From: Incurvaria masculella
Lineage: Eukaryota > Arthropoda > Insecta > Lepidoptera > Incurvariidae
Reading direction: 5' to 3'
NCBI GenBank assembly: GCA_946894095.1
Contig: OX335655.1
Location: forward strand, 9,672,001-9,736,000
Length of the DNA: 64,000 nt
In this document: positions 34,798 through 47,074 of the stretch, piece after piece
How positions within the stretch are numbered: the stretch's first letter is position 1
How the letters are laid out: every line of letters begins with the position of its first letter
Notes under the pieces: generated by a model
Seen by the model: the letters and a program-made list of their open reading frames with translations, nothing else
Database searches by the model: none
What the model was told of the DNA's origin: nothing
Program-made: the position numbers and the translations under genes

Positions 34798-37149
34798 AAC
34801 TCACTCGCCGGCGCGTTTTTGTATGTAAATGTGGCTACGAAAACGAGTTCCGTTTTCCTACTCCCGTCCGTCCATTCTCGCTGGTTACGCAAGAGTGCAG
34901 ACACGTACGGGCCAAAATATTCCGCCAAACCCATGGACGTAAACCGCCGTAAGTGGTCTCCTTACTATTCGCGTGTGGGTGATCGTTCTCGGACGTGCCG
35001 CCTGCCTGTGCCCCGCCGTGCCCCGCTGTGCACTGCTGTGCCCCGCCGTGCCCCACAATGCCCGTCGAGCGTCGCCCAAGGGGCACACGGCTCTACGTGG
35101 GCGAATTTGTGCCTGCAGTGTTGTCAAAGCGGTTTCAATTTAAGCTTTGCGGCGTAAATTACCTGCGTCTTAGCCTGCCTCGCTTAGTCTGGGGTCTGGA
35201 CCAATTGCAATGTTTTTGATAAATAGTAAATCTATTAAAATGTTTTGCATTCAGTAAAATGAAAATAAGTTGCATTGCATGAATGTTTGTAAAATTGACA
35301 AATTAGCATACATATTGAGTGACGCACCCCAAAAAATACGGTGCATTAAACGAAATACTTATGTAATACGATACGGTATTCTCTAATATTTTAACTTAAG
35401 AGGTTTTAAAATTAAATATTTAAATAAAAAATAAAAGAAAAATTTCGTAAAATTAGAAAAAAAATATAATAAAATACTTAGATTCAATAACATATTTAAA
35501 ACTAAAATTGATAACAATTTCTTCTCTTTTTTCATTTATTAAAAAAATATTTATTTTAAACTAGAAAATAAGCCCTCTGTATTTGCAGTTGTAAAACAAA
35601 TTTACAATCTAAATATTGAACGAAGCTTTTATTTCACCAATAGACTGAAATAGTGAGTGCGGTCACGTAGTTCAGCAGAAACTATTTGGTCCCGCACGTG
35701 ACGTCACTAGCGAGGGTTGGAACATTTCCAGCAGCGAGGAAGGAAAGACTGGAGTGGCAAGGAAAACTCGTTGGTTGGTCACTTTTACATACAGGGTTTG
35801 TTCGCGCAAAGATGATTCTGTCCCGCCCTATACTGTCCGTTACAGAACGGAATCAGACGAAACTGCTCAGAGCAATGGTCCAGTCAACGCCAAAACGAAA
35901 AAGTGCAGGCATTAACGTGCCTTTGACATTTCACAGACTACAATCCTTCTAATCTCACAAGGCAAACCCGCAAAACCTAAAATTTTCTATCTAAATTCAT
36001 TATTATATGACTTATTTTCGAATCGATACGATTCAATTCGTAATAACTTAATTGTAGGAGGTTTCATGTCTGACGCTTAAGTGACAGTTGAAAGATACTC
36101 CTCTGGTTCCGCGTTCCACCTCGTAGAGGTGAAGCAACCCAGGAGCAAATCCGAACCGTTCTAATGGTCAGCGAAAACGGCCGAGGTAGGTACACGAAAC
36201 TGTCATTCTGTTTGCCAAAACGATATTTTTTATTGGTGGTGCCGCCGAGTTAGTGCGATAACTAATTCGCTCACAAATGATGTTCTCGTATTCCAACGAC
36301 ACGTAAGAACACGTAAGAACTTCACAGGACGCTAATTACACCATGGTCCGATTTGAACTAAGAACGATTACAGTGCTCACGGCGAATACAAGCGTCCTGA
36401 TTCAGATTTCACGCTCAAAGCTGTCAGCATCACACACAATTCGGACCATTCATGCACGCGCTTACGGAAACAAAAACAAAACATGAGACACTTTATATTA
36501 GTTGAAACAGTTCTCCTAAAACTTGGATCTTATCTATTCGTCTAAGCTAAATTTTAATGTTTACTTTGGAGACATTCAACGGTTTGTGAGACAAAATGGT
36601 CGACAGACGATCGATAACGCTATAGGAACGTGAAAATGTAACACTGACAGTTGCATACACAGTTCCTTACCTGCAAAGCGTGAGTACTGTGTACGGCATC
36701 GAGTGAAGTAACCATAGAAATATGCGCTGCGCGCGCATATGCTAGGTCTATGGAAGTAACGATGACGGAATAACGTTCACGGTACTTACGCCTTTTTCAT
36801 TGTCGGCGTAAATCGGACTAGTCTCATAAACCATTGAAGCCTATAAATACATACAATAAGTGCAACATAGTTTTAAGTTTATGAATTCGGAATCAACTGC
36901 ATAATCTCAGAATGTATACTTTTGTAGGCTGCATTCTTATTAATTACTAGTTTACTTTTCGAACATGTATGATTATTCGATATAATTACGTAACAATATT
37001 TTTATATTACTTAGTTTGTACTCTAAAGACTATATTTAAAGACATAGAATTGATTAATTCATTAATTCAGTTCAAATCTGACCACGGCCACTAGTTATGT
37101 TGCCGTGTGTGTCCCGAATTGCTAAGCGAAATACAATCAGTGCATTTAT
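34798..37149. other. No gene recognised
   Basis: 35009-35068 holds a short imperfect 'gtgccccgcc' repeat. 35220-35640 is extremely AT-rich. 36349-36490 is a diverged dispersed repeat. Open frames at 34819-35219 are composition shadows. Confidence 0.4.
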
Positions 37150-37506
37150 ACTGACCGATGAGACCAAAATCGTTTAATACAAAATGTACTGAAATTTATA
37201 CTCCAAAAATAAGCTACGTCGCTATGTAGCTCCATTATAATCATCTGAATGAATTTGATCGACAAAGAATTAGTGGGTCACCCCTTATTTACCATAAAAC
37301 ATTGGTTTTTGTTCGGATTTTTTTACACTTAAAAATCTATAAATGTACAGGTGATCATGCTTTCTTTAAGAAAAACTAGAGAAATCATAAAAATTTCATA
37401 AAAAAACATTTTACATTCCATGAGCGCGACTCCAATATTGATTGATAACGATTTGAAAAGTTGTATCATCGGGGAGATGTGTTCCATCTCCCTATAACTC
37501 GCGGTA
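37150..37506 (+). repeat. Dispersed ~360-400-bp repeat, copy 1
   Basis: 'actgaccgatgagaccaaaa', 'gggtcaccccttatttacca', 'gagcgcgactccaatattga' and 'cctataactcgcggta' all recur in order at 42586-42992. Confidence 0.65.
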
Positions 37507-37524
37507 TTGGTACTTGAGTATTGT

Positions 37525-37785
37525 ATTGTTTGTTCATCATCCATAGATAGTACACTGCACTAGGATTTGTCCTATTTTAACATTGGCCAGTTCAGCAAAA
37601 CAAGACACATCGAAGAAGAACTGGAAAGAAACGTCGCCGTTTTTTTTTCAACGTCTACTTGGTAGAAATTTAGAAAAGTGTTTGTAATTTTTTTTTTAAC
37701 AAAAACATAGGTAAAGCTCTAAATTAACATGAATTTACAAAAAATAACAATTCATGCCGTATGCAACATGTTCATGACAAATATA
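37525..37785 (+). repeat. Dispersed repeat, copy 2
   Basis: 'agtacactgcactaggattt', 'gaagaactggaaagaaacgt' and 'gccgtatgcaacatgttcat' match 32130-32400. Confidence 0.55.
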
Positions 37786-39309
37786 ATTGTATTTGAAAAG
37801 ATTACCAACTTCCCAGGCCAGTCCCCACAAACAGCACCCGTTCACGAGCTCACGCCGAGCACAGCCATTACCTCTCTCGACCATATTTTAGGTAAAGAGA
37901 TATCCCGAACCAAGCGTCGCCGTAAGCAGGGACCACTGCTCCAGTGGCAACAAAACACTGTGAAACACTTGCACATTATAGGTTTTAATACTATAAGTTT
38001 TGTCATAAACTACTACAGTGAGCTGATCACATAGTTACGTGACCCTTTAAATGCTACCACCTACAGAAAATTAAGAGAATAATGGTTTGAGAGCAGCTTT
38101 ATCAATAAAGTAAGAATAAGATTCCCGTATGAAAGTCGAGATTGAGGTCTCACTGCCACACTTTGTTCGTCTTGTAAGCACAGCGCGCTATGCTAGGTCT
38201 ATGATTTATACTAACTCGTGGCTAAGCTGCCGCCATACCAATGATGTTCCATCGCCACCCATGTCCTTACTTCCTCGCTGATTTCCAACTACGGACGCTT
38301 CGCGGTCCAGCGCTGTTCTATCCCGAACACTGACTAATTTTGCTGAACAACGCAAAACCGAAAATGCTGTGATTCATCTAACCTGAAATCAAAAGGAAAA
38401 AATAAATGTGGCCGACAGTTCAGGGACGACTTCATTATTCTGGGCACAGCTGTTTTCTTACAAAATCGTGGCATGAAATTTGATTTTGTGTACACAGCGA
38501 GGGCGTTTTCTTCGGTGACAGGGGAAGAGATAACGAAGTCAAAGTATTGTATTTCTTTCCAAGCGACTGGGAAAAAAATTGATTGAAAGTGAAAACTGTC
38601 TAGATGTTTTTTTTTATTTTTAAAATTATGAGCGCTTCATGGATATATATTTTTTGTTTTTTATTTAAATTTGTTATTTCGAATGTACTTTAATTTTATT
38701 GAACCATTTGTGATATATAGCAACTAGTTTCAATAGAATGTGATTTTTTGCGTTATCGAAATTAATATCGTCGTATTACCATTCCCACGAAAATATATAA
38801 AATAACATAATTATTAGCATAGATGTGTCATCTGAATTTGTTGTTGCTGAATATTATATTATATTGTCTTTAGAAAACAAAATTGAACTTCGAAACAGAT
38901 TCAAAAACCCATTCTTATTTTCCAAGATGGTGGCTATAGTTCACTTCTGATTCAGTTGGACTTTTGACATTGCATAAAATGACTACATACATATTGAAAA
39001 AAAAAGGTTCCCACGAATTGAGTGCCTCCTCCTTTTATAAAACAATTTCACTTTAAACCCCTATTAAGTCTTCAGTGACAGAACTAGAATACCGATTCGC
39101 CTTGTGTAACACTATTCCACCACGGAGGTGATTTTCCTCACCTCCATGTATTCCACAACAAGCGATATTTCATATTGCTTAAGTTCTAGTTCCTCTAATT
39201 ATAATAGTCTGCTTCCGGCGTCGATGGACTCCTCTGGAGACCCGTACGTAATGGAGGGTTCTCCGAGGGGACGAGGAGAGACGGCGAAGTGGAGAAAGAA
39301 GACGCCAAA
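37786..39309. other. No gene recognised
   Basis: 38200-38300 shares 'gtggctaagctgccgccata' with 44725-44755. The rest is AT-rich and unique by eye. Confidence 0.4.
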
Positions 39310-39445
39310 AGACGCTCTTGTTTGCCGCCCGTGAGTCAAAAGATGGAGGAGCAATCTTTTAGTCGCTTACGAAGAGCGAGACGAGAAGCATGTTTATCAA
39401 GATTTAATTGTTGAACTCAAACTGGAATATTGTCTTTTTCTCTTT
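39310..39445 (+). pseudogene. Possible transposase scrap (PIF/Harbinger-like)
   Basis: After a stop at about 39334 the frame reads VKRWRSNLLVAYEERDEKHV followed by YQDLIVELKLEYC. Such a segment (basic WR... then a Y..L..EL.LE motif) occurs near the N-terminus of PIF/Harbinger transposases. The match is short and from memory of the pattern only; stops flank it, so it would be a relic. Confidence 0.3.
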
Positions 39446-39591
39446 CCAACTGCGGCGCTTTAATGGAATGTTGAGCACTAAAAACCTCGCGGCAGACAAT
39501 GGCATCGGTATAAACATGTTCAATGTAAAATGCTAATTGAAAAAACTGAGTTCTAGTCCGACTTGTCACCTGTACCCGAAGTCCCAGTTGT

Positions 39592-39907
39592 CACCTAAAT
39601 TGGCGTTTACGGCAAACCGATCGACTGGCGTTTTCAAATGTGTGGAGAAATTGAAGAGCGCGCGCAGTGGGCGTTAAGCGATTTGCGAGTCCGAGTTTGA
39701 TTTGACAGCTTACTCAACGTTGCCGTAAATACGTCGACGTTGCCGTTTACGTCGACTCCGCGTTTTCATACAAATCGGAAGTCCGAGTTTGAATTTGACA
39801 GCTTGAAGAAGTAAAACCACAGAATATATAGTAAAAACTTGTATGGAGTTTGACGTTTCGACGGAAAACGCCAGTCGATCGGTTTGCCGTAAACGCCAAT
39901 TTAGGTG
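39592..39907. mobile_element. TIR element, best copy
   Basis: Ends 'cacctaaattggcgtttacg' and 'gtaaacgccaatttaggtg' are inverted repeats of about 40 bp that include 'gcaaaccgatcgactggcgt'. 316 bp, non-coding. Confidence 0.65.
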
Positions 39908-39924
39908 AGAACTCAGACTGACCA

Positions 39925-40085
39925 CTCCGAATTGGCGTTTTCGCCAAACGTATGGAGAATTGAAGAACGTGCGCAGTGGGCGTTAAGAGAACTAACATTT
40001 GCGAGTTGATGATTTGATTTGAAGTAAGTTTGCCGTAAATACGTTTACTTTGCCGTTTACGCTGACTCCACGTTTTCATACTAAT
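39925..40085. mobile_element. TIR element, partial copy
   Basis: 'gaattggcgttttcgccaaa', 'gcgcagtgggcgttaaga' and 'ccgtaaatacgtttactttg' repeat the left half of the element just before it. Tandem-like arrangement of a full and a half element. Confidence 0.5.
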
Positions 40086-41967
40086 TTGGGTTCTTATGAT
40101 TTCTACGTCTTCATGTCGACCTCTGTTGAATGTGACTTACACAGAGTGAGTTTAAAAGTGAGTTACACACACTTGTGAGTCGACCAGTTGAGTCTTATAT
40201 TGGCATTTTTACGGCATATATGAATTTTGAGTGTAGTCATTTTGAGGTATTTTTGCTAGTATTGAACATAATCCGAACCTATAAGTTTGGGTAACACGTT
40301 TCAGGATACACAGTAATAACACAGTAGTACTGTTTAAGGACCGCCTGAGTTATGCCCCTCTGGCGGCCCATTCGTGCCTATACAGCCTCCTCCCGCCCGC
40401 TCCCCCCCGCCTACCTCACCTCCCCGCCGCCTACAAGTGCCTGCAACTGTAAGCCACCTCGGATGCCCATAGATTTATGGCTTCAGTTTCGAACTAACCA
40501 AAGAAACATGGGAGACCCTTGCATAATGCATTATAGTCAATAATATCCTTTGTTAATCGAATAAATATTTTTAATTTTACTGAACATATAAAACATTGAT
40601 AAAGAAGGTAAGTAAACGAATAGAGAATTTTAGTCATATTTTAGATATATATTTTAATTATTTTAGTATTTTGTTTGAAAGATTTAAAATTAAGAATTTA
40701 AGGCACCATGGCAAGCTGTTTTCTTTAAATTCTCTTAATATATTGTTTGAAACATTTTAAATTTAATTACAATTTTTTTCTTATCAATGTGACTTAAATT
40801 TTAGGCATTCATGAAATAAGTTCAATATTCTAAAAAGGGAATAATGATCAATTTATTAAGTCATAAAATATCAAACCATCTAATGAAAACCGATATGGAT
40901 ATTTTGCATTCCGGCTCCATATGACGCGAACCTCCAATATTTTGGGTTTATTTTTGTGTTATCTTAGCGTCGATTAAGAATACCCGTAGAAAAATCTTTT
41001 TATCAAAGTTTAGAGTATTATCTAGTGTATGACCGTAAAACGGTTTTAATGGAATGCTTGTATTCTTAAAAAATATATGTTTGCAAACACCTATTTACTA
41101 GGCTTTTACTACGATGTCAAACCGGCGCTTGGAAAATATAAATGATTTAGACAATTTTCTTTTTTGTGGTGCAAGATCACGATATTTATCTAGAGAATAA
41201 GCGTAAAAAATATATTAATTCACTTTAAAAGTAGACTTTACAGGTAAAAAACCTAAATTTTTTAGCTTCGTCGCTCTCGATTTTAACGCGCCTACAACAA
41301 TTAACCCTAACGCAAACACAATGCTTCCGGAGATCGCCATTATCGTTTGTTTGCTGAACGCTGGAGTCGGTTGGAGCCTTAATAATAAGGATAACTAACT
41401 TAATGTTTTTAATATACATACTGTACACTCAAAAGTGTACACCGTAAGCCGATGCACAGCCGCCGTCTACAAAGTTGTACAGGCCCGCCCAGCGGTCTCC
41501 CCGCCCTGCCGCCTCCCCCGCCCAGCGGCCGCCCTCGAGCCACATACTTTAACCTTCCATTATAACTTCGCAGATGTAATCATTGTTTGTCCTACCGAGC
41601 ACCGGAGGCCTGATTCTATCGTAACAATCCGTTGGGAGCACCAAAATAGGTTATTCGTTCGAAAGGATTTTATTATTACAAAAAAATATATATGAAAATA
41701 CTTTATTACTCTTAATGAACATTTCAGGCAATATTTAAATGTTTGGTATCAAGTTTTTTTTCTCTCTTGAGAGCAGCCCGGGCGGTAAGCGATTTTCGTT
41801 ATAAACGATGCCGATATGAACCAATACGTTATTTAATAAGAGCTAATATGTGATCAAATTGTACAAAACTACCCTGTAAAGTATATTTTTTATATATGAT
41901 TAAATTTTACCTTGATAATTAGAACTTTTAATGATTACATTAGTATACACAATGTTTAAACTTAATT
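40086..41967. other. AT-rich with C-rich islands at 40360-40460 and 41440-41560
   Basis: The islands ('gcccgctcccccccgcctac', 'ccgcctcccccgcccagcgg') are sharply bounded in AT-rich DNA and have no exon structure. Confidence 0.35.
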
Positions 41968-42050
41968 AACCCGCCAGGGTTGATAACATAGCATCGAATG
42001 CAAGATGGTTTAAGTGGCAATTAAAATTGTCCGTGTTTTCTTATTGCCTA
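41968..42050 (+). mobile_element. SINE middle fragment
   Basis: 'acccgccagggttgataaca', 'agatggtttaagtggcaatt' and 'ttgtccgtgttttc' match the SINE middle. Confidence 0.5.
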
Positions 42051-42299
42051 TATTTTTGTAATTGGCTGCTTGTTTTCTTTCTTAAATACAATAAAACATA
42101 AAATTACTAGAAAGCTGCGTGATGATATATATGCACGGAAGTACAAAATAGTTCCAGGGTACGTCTGTTGTTTGAATATTTACTGTCGACCTAATTGTTC
42201 GCATAAAAAGGCTTACAGTATGACGTGTGCAATATCCAACGTTGCTTATATACAGGAGCTTTAATTTGCATGACAACAGAGTTTAATATCAGGGATAAG

Positions 42300-42385
42300 C
42301 CGCGACGCCGGGGTATGTGGGGTCGGCGGGGCGAGCGGGGTGCGGCGCGTCGGGTGGGGGGGGGGGGGGGTGAGGGGCAGCCTGA
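42300..42385 (+). other. G-rich tract with a 15-G run
   Basis: Repeated GGGG blocks from 42309, ending in G15 at 42356-42370 and 'tgagggg'. Able to form G-quadruplex by sequence. It lies in a GC-rich island with TAATTA and CAGCTG motifs at 42395-42415. Confidence 0.6.
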
Positions 42386-42585
42386 TTGCAAAGGTAATTA
42401 GTATGGTGGCAGCTGCGTTGTGAATGAACGCGCTCTCAATGCACTCAAATGCCAGTCCATCTGCGCTCTACCTAAAGGCTTAGCAATGAAATCGCAATTA
42501 ATATTGTCGCCTTTTTGATGAAATATTTTTTGTGTTTAAGGAGTTTATTTCATTTTTCATTTCAATGTAAAGACATACAGAGTCA

Positions 42586-42992
42586 ACTGACGGATGAGAC
42601 CAAAATAGTTGTATACAAAATGTACTGACATTTCTTTTTTATTAAAAAAAAAATCTTAATCGCTGTGCAGCTTTAAAAAAGTGGACTGAAGTTATGTTTT
42701 AACTTTTACTTTGAAAATTATCGACAAAGAATCAACGGGTCACCCCTTATTTACCTCTAAAAAAAGGCTTTTGTCCGTGTATTTTACTCCCGTTCACTAA
42801 ACAATCTATAAATGCACAGATAACCAATGTTTGGCATGCTTTGGCATTTAAGGAAAACTAGAGAAATCATAAGGTTTTCACAAAAAAAAAAATCATTTCA
42901 CGTTCCACGAGCGCGACTCCAATGTATTGATAATGATTTCAGAAGTTGTCTCATCGGGCAGATGTGTTCCATCCCCCTCTAACTCGCGGTAG
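42586..42992 (+). repeat. Dispersed ~360-400-bp repeat, copy 2
   Basis: Matches 37150-37506 along its length, with small indels. No coding potential. Confidence 0.65.
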
Positions 42993-43436
42993 TGCTGCCT
43001 CTAAAAATTAGATGTTCGAATTTAGGAGGAGCCTACCAGTTTTTGTATTCACTGAACTACTTTGATATAGTCAGTCGCAGCCTACAGTGCATGGCAATGT
43101 CGATAAATAAATTTTTTATTGCCTCTGTGAAATAATACTTGAATAGGTACCTTATTATTTTGTGTATTTTAATGTTAACGACCTGGCGACTTTTTCATTA
43201 ATTTGAGTACATAAATACATTTACCTAATGTGATAAGATCTTTACAAGATTTACTATGTTATGCATAGAAAAAAAAAAACGATACTGAAACCAGCAATCA
43301 CTATTGAATCACAAAACTATTAGAAATACAATAAAAATATACTTAAATTCAGTTTTCTTATATTTATAAATTAAGAAGAAAAACACATGCATACTATTTC
43401 TATCGACAGATTTTCTAGGATTGTTTATGCTACATA

Positions 43437-43742
43437 CTAGCTGAGGTACCTGGCTCCGATCGATTCAATGTTGGGTTGAATTATTTCCTAGATATTAAAT
43501 GGGTTCCACATAACAACTTTCCACACATAATTCATCCCCCTTTTTTATTTATTAATTTATTTACTCTTTAATACATACATGTAAAGGGCGAGGTTATCGC
43601 TGATAAGCAATAACTTACAACTAACCCTATCGAAAAAGAAAGTCTATATTCCTCACAAAAGGTAGCCTTCTCCAGGGTCCAGACTTGGTTCAGCGTTTTA
43701 GGCGGAAAATGCATCAGACAGACAGACAGAGTAACTTTCGCA
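43437..43742 (-). mobile_element. Helitron/Lep1-like element, partial
   Basis: 'actagctgaggtacctggct', 'gatattaaatgggttccaca' and 'cagacagacagacagagtaa' match the element at 23155. The usual terminal 'taatattagtatgg' is replaced by the duplicated block beginning at 43741. Orientation is uncertain. Confidence 0.5.
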
Positions 43743-44158
43743 TATTGGTGAGGGGAACATATTTTAAAATAATAAATTAAATAAAAAAAAAGGGATTTGA
43801 TTAGTTCAAAAACACGTAGTTCAAGCTTCTGACTATAACCAGGCATTCTAAAATTATTCTTCGGTACTCATATAAATGGTATTGTTGAGCAATACATGTA
43901 CTCAAATATTAAAAAATGTTACGGAAATGCATCGATGCGTTGTTTGTCCATATTGGTGAGGGGAACATATTTTAAAATAATAAATTAAATTAAAAAAAAA
44001 GGGATTTGATTAGTTCAAAAACACGTAGTTCAAGCTTCTGACTATAACCAGGCATTCTAAAATTATTCTTCGGTACTCATATAAATGGTATTGTTAAGCA
44101 ATACATGTACTCAAATATTAAAAAAATGTTACGGAAATGCATCGATGCGTTGTTTGTC
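43741..44158 (+). repeat. 208-bp tandem duplication
   Basis: 'catattggtgaggggaacat' starts at 43741 and again at 43949. The two copies differ only by one substitution (gttgagc/gttaagc) and changes in A-runs. Confidence 0.92.
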
Positions 44159-44429
44159 CATAATTCAAAATCCCATAGAGTTGCCCGCTCCAAACACGAC
44201 TTCATGGCACCGAAACTCCAGTGGCGCCATCTGGGCGCGTTCAATCTCCGCAGGGAGTGTGAACCGACGCGACGTCGAATGGAATAATTTGCGCGACTGT
44301 GGCGACTAGTTGCCCGGCTGGTGATTGTAATTCTGGGCCACGTAGTCTAAAATAAACTAAAAATAAACGCTGAGAGCAAGAAAGGACCGGAGTACCGAGT
44401 GGGAGGAGTTTGTATGGGGGCGGCGTAGC

Positions 44430-44500
44430 CACTTTTTAGCCGACTTCAAAAAAAGGGGTTCCCAATCGACTGTATATTTTTGTTACGCGATTACTCCGCC
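44430..44500. repeat. 'aaccgacttcaa' family end fragment
   Basis: 'agccgacttcaaaaaaaggg' and 'gttcccaatcgactgtatat' match the element tip only. Confidence 0.5.
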
Positions 44501-44589
44501 TATTATGAATTGATTTTTATGATTATTTTTTATTTCGTAGGGCATTCCATATATTTTTTTTATGCAAAGGTAGAGGCGCAGGCGTTTGA

Positions 44590-44702
44590 GATCCATTACG
44601 AATTTGCTTACTACTAATTTTCTCGAGTTCCAACGAAACGTAAGGCGCTATTTGGTGCAACAAACATTCGATGTTGCGCATCTCGAATTCGTAAGCCAAC
44701 TA
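44590..44702 (-). repeat. Small inverted-repeat element, copy 2
   Basis: 'tctcgagttccaacgaaacg' and 'caacaaacattcgatgttgc' are the reverse of 34684-34797. Confidence 0.5.
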
Positions 44703-44838
44703 ACTAGAGTTAGTCGTTTTGGACTAACTTATGGCTACGCTGCCGCCATACGATTGTGTTTCACTGCTCCTGTCCTTTCCGCTCGACTGATTCAGTGCTG
44801 GGGTAATGGCTTGAGCTCGATTCGATTTCGCGATTCGA

Positions 44839-45212
44839 GCGGCTCGTAGCCTAGTGGTGCGGGGACTGGCCTAGCGTACCAGAGGTCTGGGTTCAATTCC
44901 GACATGCACCACTGTCTTTCTCTTTATGAGTTCGATAAGTGCATATCGTCACAAATTCGAGCTGCTCCATGGTTCAGAATCCATGTAAAACTGTAGGTCT
45001 CTTTCCCTACGAGGTGGTAGGGTTTAAGCCCGCCCGGCTTGGTACCATCGCATTGAAGCGGCAATGAAAATTTGTCCGTGTTTTCCATCCAGTTCAATTT
45101 AGCCGTGCTCATAAAGCGAAGGTCCTGGCATGGCACCGAATTCCTTCGGGAATGTGGTGTATTGGGCTAATATCATAACGGTAGTTGTGTGGTATTAGCC
45201 ATCCATGTCAAC
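44839..45212 (+). mobile_element. tRNA-derived SINE, near full-length copy
   Basis: A box tagcctagtggt at about 44847 and B box gggttcaattcc at 44889-44900. The body is the same as in the copies at 1789 and 12959. A short internal deletion removes the 'ggatgaaaagatggtc' part near 45052. The tail is A-rich. Confidence 0.75.
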
Positions 45213-45533
45213 ATTAAAAAAATAAAAAATAAACTTTTGACCAGATTAGAAAAATTGCAGGGGCAACATAGCATTACAGTAAAAAAAAAGCTTCCATGTG
45301 ACAGTGAGGTACTGCAGAGTAACTGTACGTGAATTGTATCTTTAAATTATAGCTATACCATCAATCTACAAAAAACCTTTTTTGATTAATGAAATGCGTT
45401 GTACTTAGTTATATTTAAATATAATTACAATAATTAAGAAACATGTAAGTGAAATCATACACGGCACTCCAGACAACCGTGAAGTGTTGACTGCCATGAA
45501 TAAAATTAGCTCCTTAATTGAAAAATAATAACG

Positions 45534-45731
45534 TTGAATTATCGGAATCGGTCCCGTTCGACGGGTCTGAATACTGAAATAATGTCAAAGGTTCCCAGAG
45601 CGAGAGGAGTGCGGCGGCGGAGCAGCCATGAAATATTTATTCTCCATTTGTCGGGTTTGCTGAGCTGGCTCACACTTCTCACGATGCTTTACGCGCTTGT
45701 GTGCATCGCAGTGGGACCCGGGAAGTTATAA
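45534..45731 (+). CDS. Candidate small ORF with hydrophobic C-terminal half
   Basis: 65 codons. The second half reads IFILHLSGLLSWLTLLTMLY followed by ALVCIAVGPGKL and stop, a plausible membrane segment preceded by a basic stretch (RARGVRRRSS). It is GC-richer than its surroundings. No family or neighbour supports it, and it could equally be chance or part of a regulatory island about 2.2 kb upstream of the membrane-protein gene. Confidence 0.18.
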   Translation: MNYRNRSRSTGLNTEIMSKVPRARGVRRRSSHEIFILHLSGLLSWLTLLTMLYALVCIAVGPGKL

Positions 45732-46023
45732 TTAAAATTCTGTTTGTAATGTGGGAGAGTGCGTAGCACGGAAAGGTTTCAGTTTCAATTTAAATCAAAA
45801 TTCAAATTATGTGGAGAATGTCATGAAGTTGGTTTGGTACTTAGGGCATACGAAAAGTTATACGTGTGATGAAATTAGATGTAACTATTGGCTAATATTA
45901 TCTCTATATGCATGTATGTGAGCAGCATTTCAGTAGTCTACACATTTTGTTCAGTAATTGCTGTTGGTGATCCACTTCTGTCGTCAACTTCTAGGCTAAT
46001 TCTGTACCCCTAGTCCGACTTGT

Positions 46024-46336
46024 CAGCTAAATTAGCGTTTACGGAACTTCGAAGTTACGTAAAAACGTCAAACTTCATACAAGTTTTTACTAGTTATTCT
46101 GTGGTTTTACTTCTTCCAGGTGACAAAGTTAAGCTCGAATTTCCGACTTGTATAAAAACGCGGCGTCGGCGTAAACGTCAACGTCAACGTATTTACGGCG
46201 AAAATACGTAAGCTGTGAAATCAAACTGAGACTCGCAAATGTTTGTGTGCTTAACGCTGATTGCGCGCGCTCTTAAAATTCTCCATACATTTGAAAACGC
46301 TCGTCGATCGATTTAGCGTAAACGTCAATTTAGGTG
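46024..46336. mobile_element. TIR element
   Basis: 'cagctaaattagcgtttacg' to 'gcgtaaacgtcaatttaggt', 313 bp, with the same internal order as 39592-39907. It is followed at once by a (GACG)n-family repeat at 46343. Confidence 0.6.
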
Positions 46337-46342
46337 AAATCT

Positions 46343-46473
46343 AAAAAACCGGCCAAGTGCGAGTCGGACTCGCACACAAAGGGTTTCGTACCATCGTACA
46401 AGATTTAACACAAAACAGTAATATTTTTTTGTATGAGGCCCGTTTTCACCCTTTGGGTACGGAACCCTAAAAA
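46343..46473 (+). repeat. (GACG)n-family repeat with internal deletion
   Basis: 'aaccggccaagtgcgagtcg' joins directly to 'cgttttcaccctttgggtac' after about 90 bp. The (GACG)n run is missing. Confidence 0.7.
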
Positions 46474-46524
46474 TCATTGCCCGAGAAGGAGCCAATTCAC
46501 CTCATGCTGATTTGAAACAAACAC

Positions 46525-47074
46525 TTAAGGTGGCCCAACCCGGCGGGCCTAACTCATTCGCGGGCACAGTTCAAAACCGTGCTGTTGCGCTCTGGGACCT
46601 TCTCTGTTTCAAAGAATAAGACAGGCTCCGTTATGAGTAAGATGCAACATGTCCACAAAAAAGAAAATGTGCATAGTGTATGATTTGGTAAGATTTACGA
46701 AAATTTTAATTTCAAAACGACTTATAGCTAAAAGTAAACGACGACCGCTGTAGTAAAAAATCGAACAAAAACCAAATAGAATATAAATCTTGATTAAATA
46801 AGCTATGTCTGATGACTAATCTTTTTAAGATATTCTTACTTTATCATTGCGTAATCCACCTCCAAAATTATTGTATAAAACGCGCGAAAAATGCGAACTT
46901 TCGGACCTTATAACTTAGAAACCAAACATAATTTTACAATGCCAATGGTCATCAGACATCTAGTTCGATCAAATAAAGCTATTTTGAGCAAAATGTTGGA
47001 TCTCTGACAAGAAATATGGGCGTGATCTTCTTTCCCCTTTTGTATGGGGAGATGAGCGGGATGGGCCACCTTAA
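46525..47074 (+). mobile_element. TTAA-flanked MITE, family 1
   Basis: TTAA-ggtggcccaacccggcgg at the left and gcgggatgggccacc-TTAA at the right, 550 bp. It lies about 650 bp upstream of the first coding exon of the membrane-protein gene. Confidence 0.75.

Noticed and set aside
34819..35219. Four overlapping frames on both strands, up to 112 codons
   Set aside because: They come from a short imperfect gtgccccgcc repeat that keeps several frames open; no motif.
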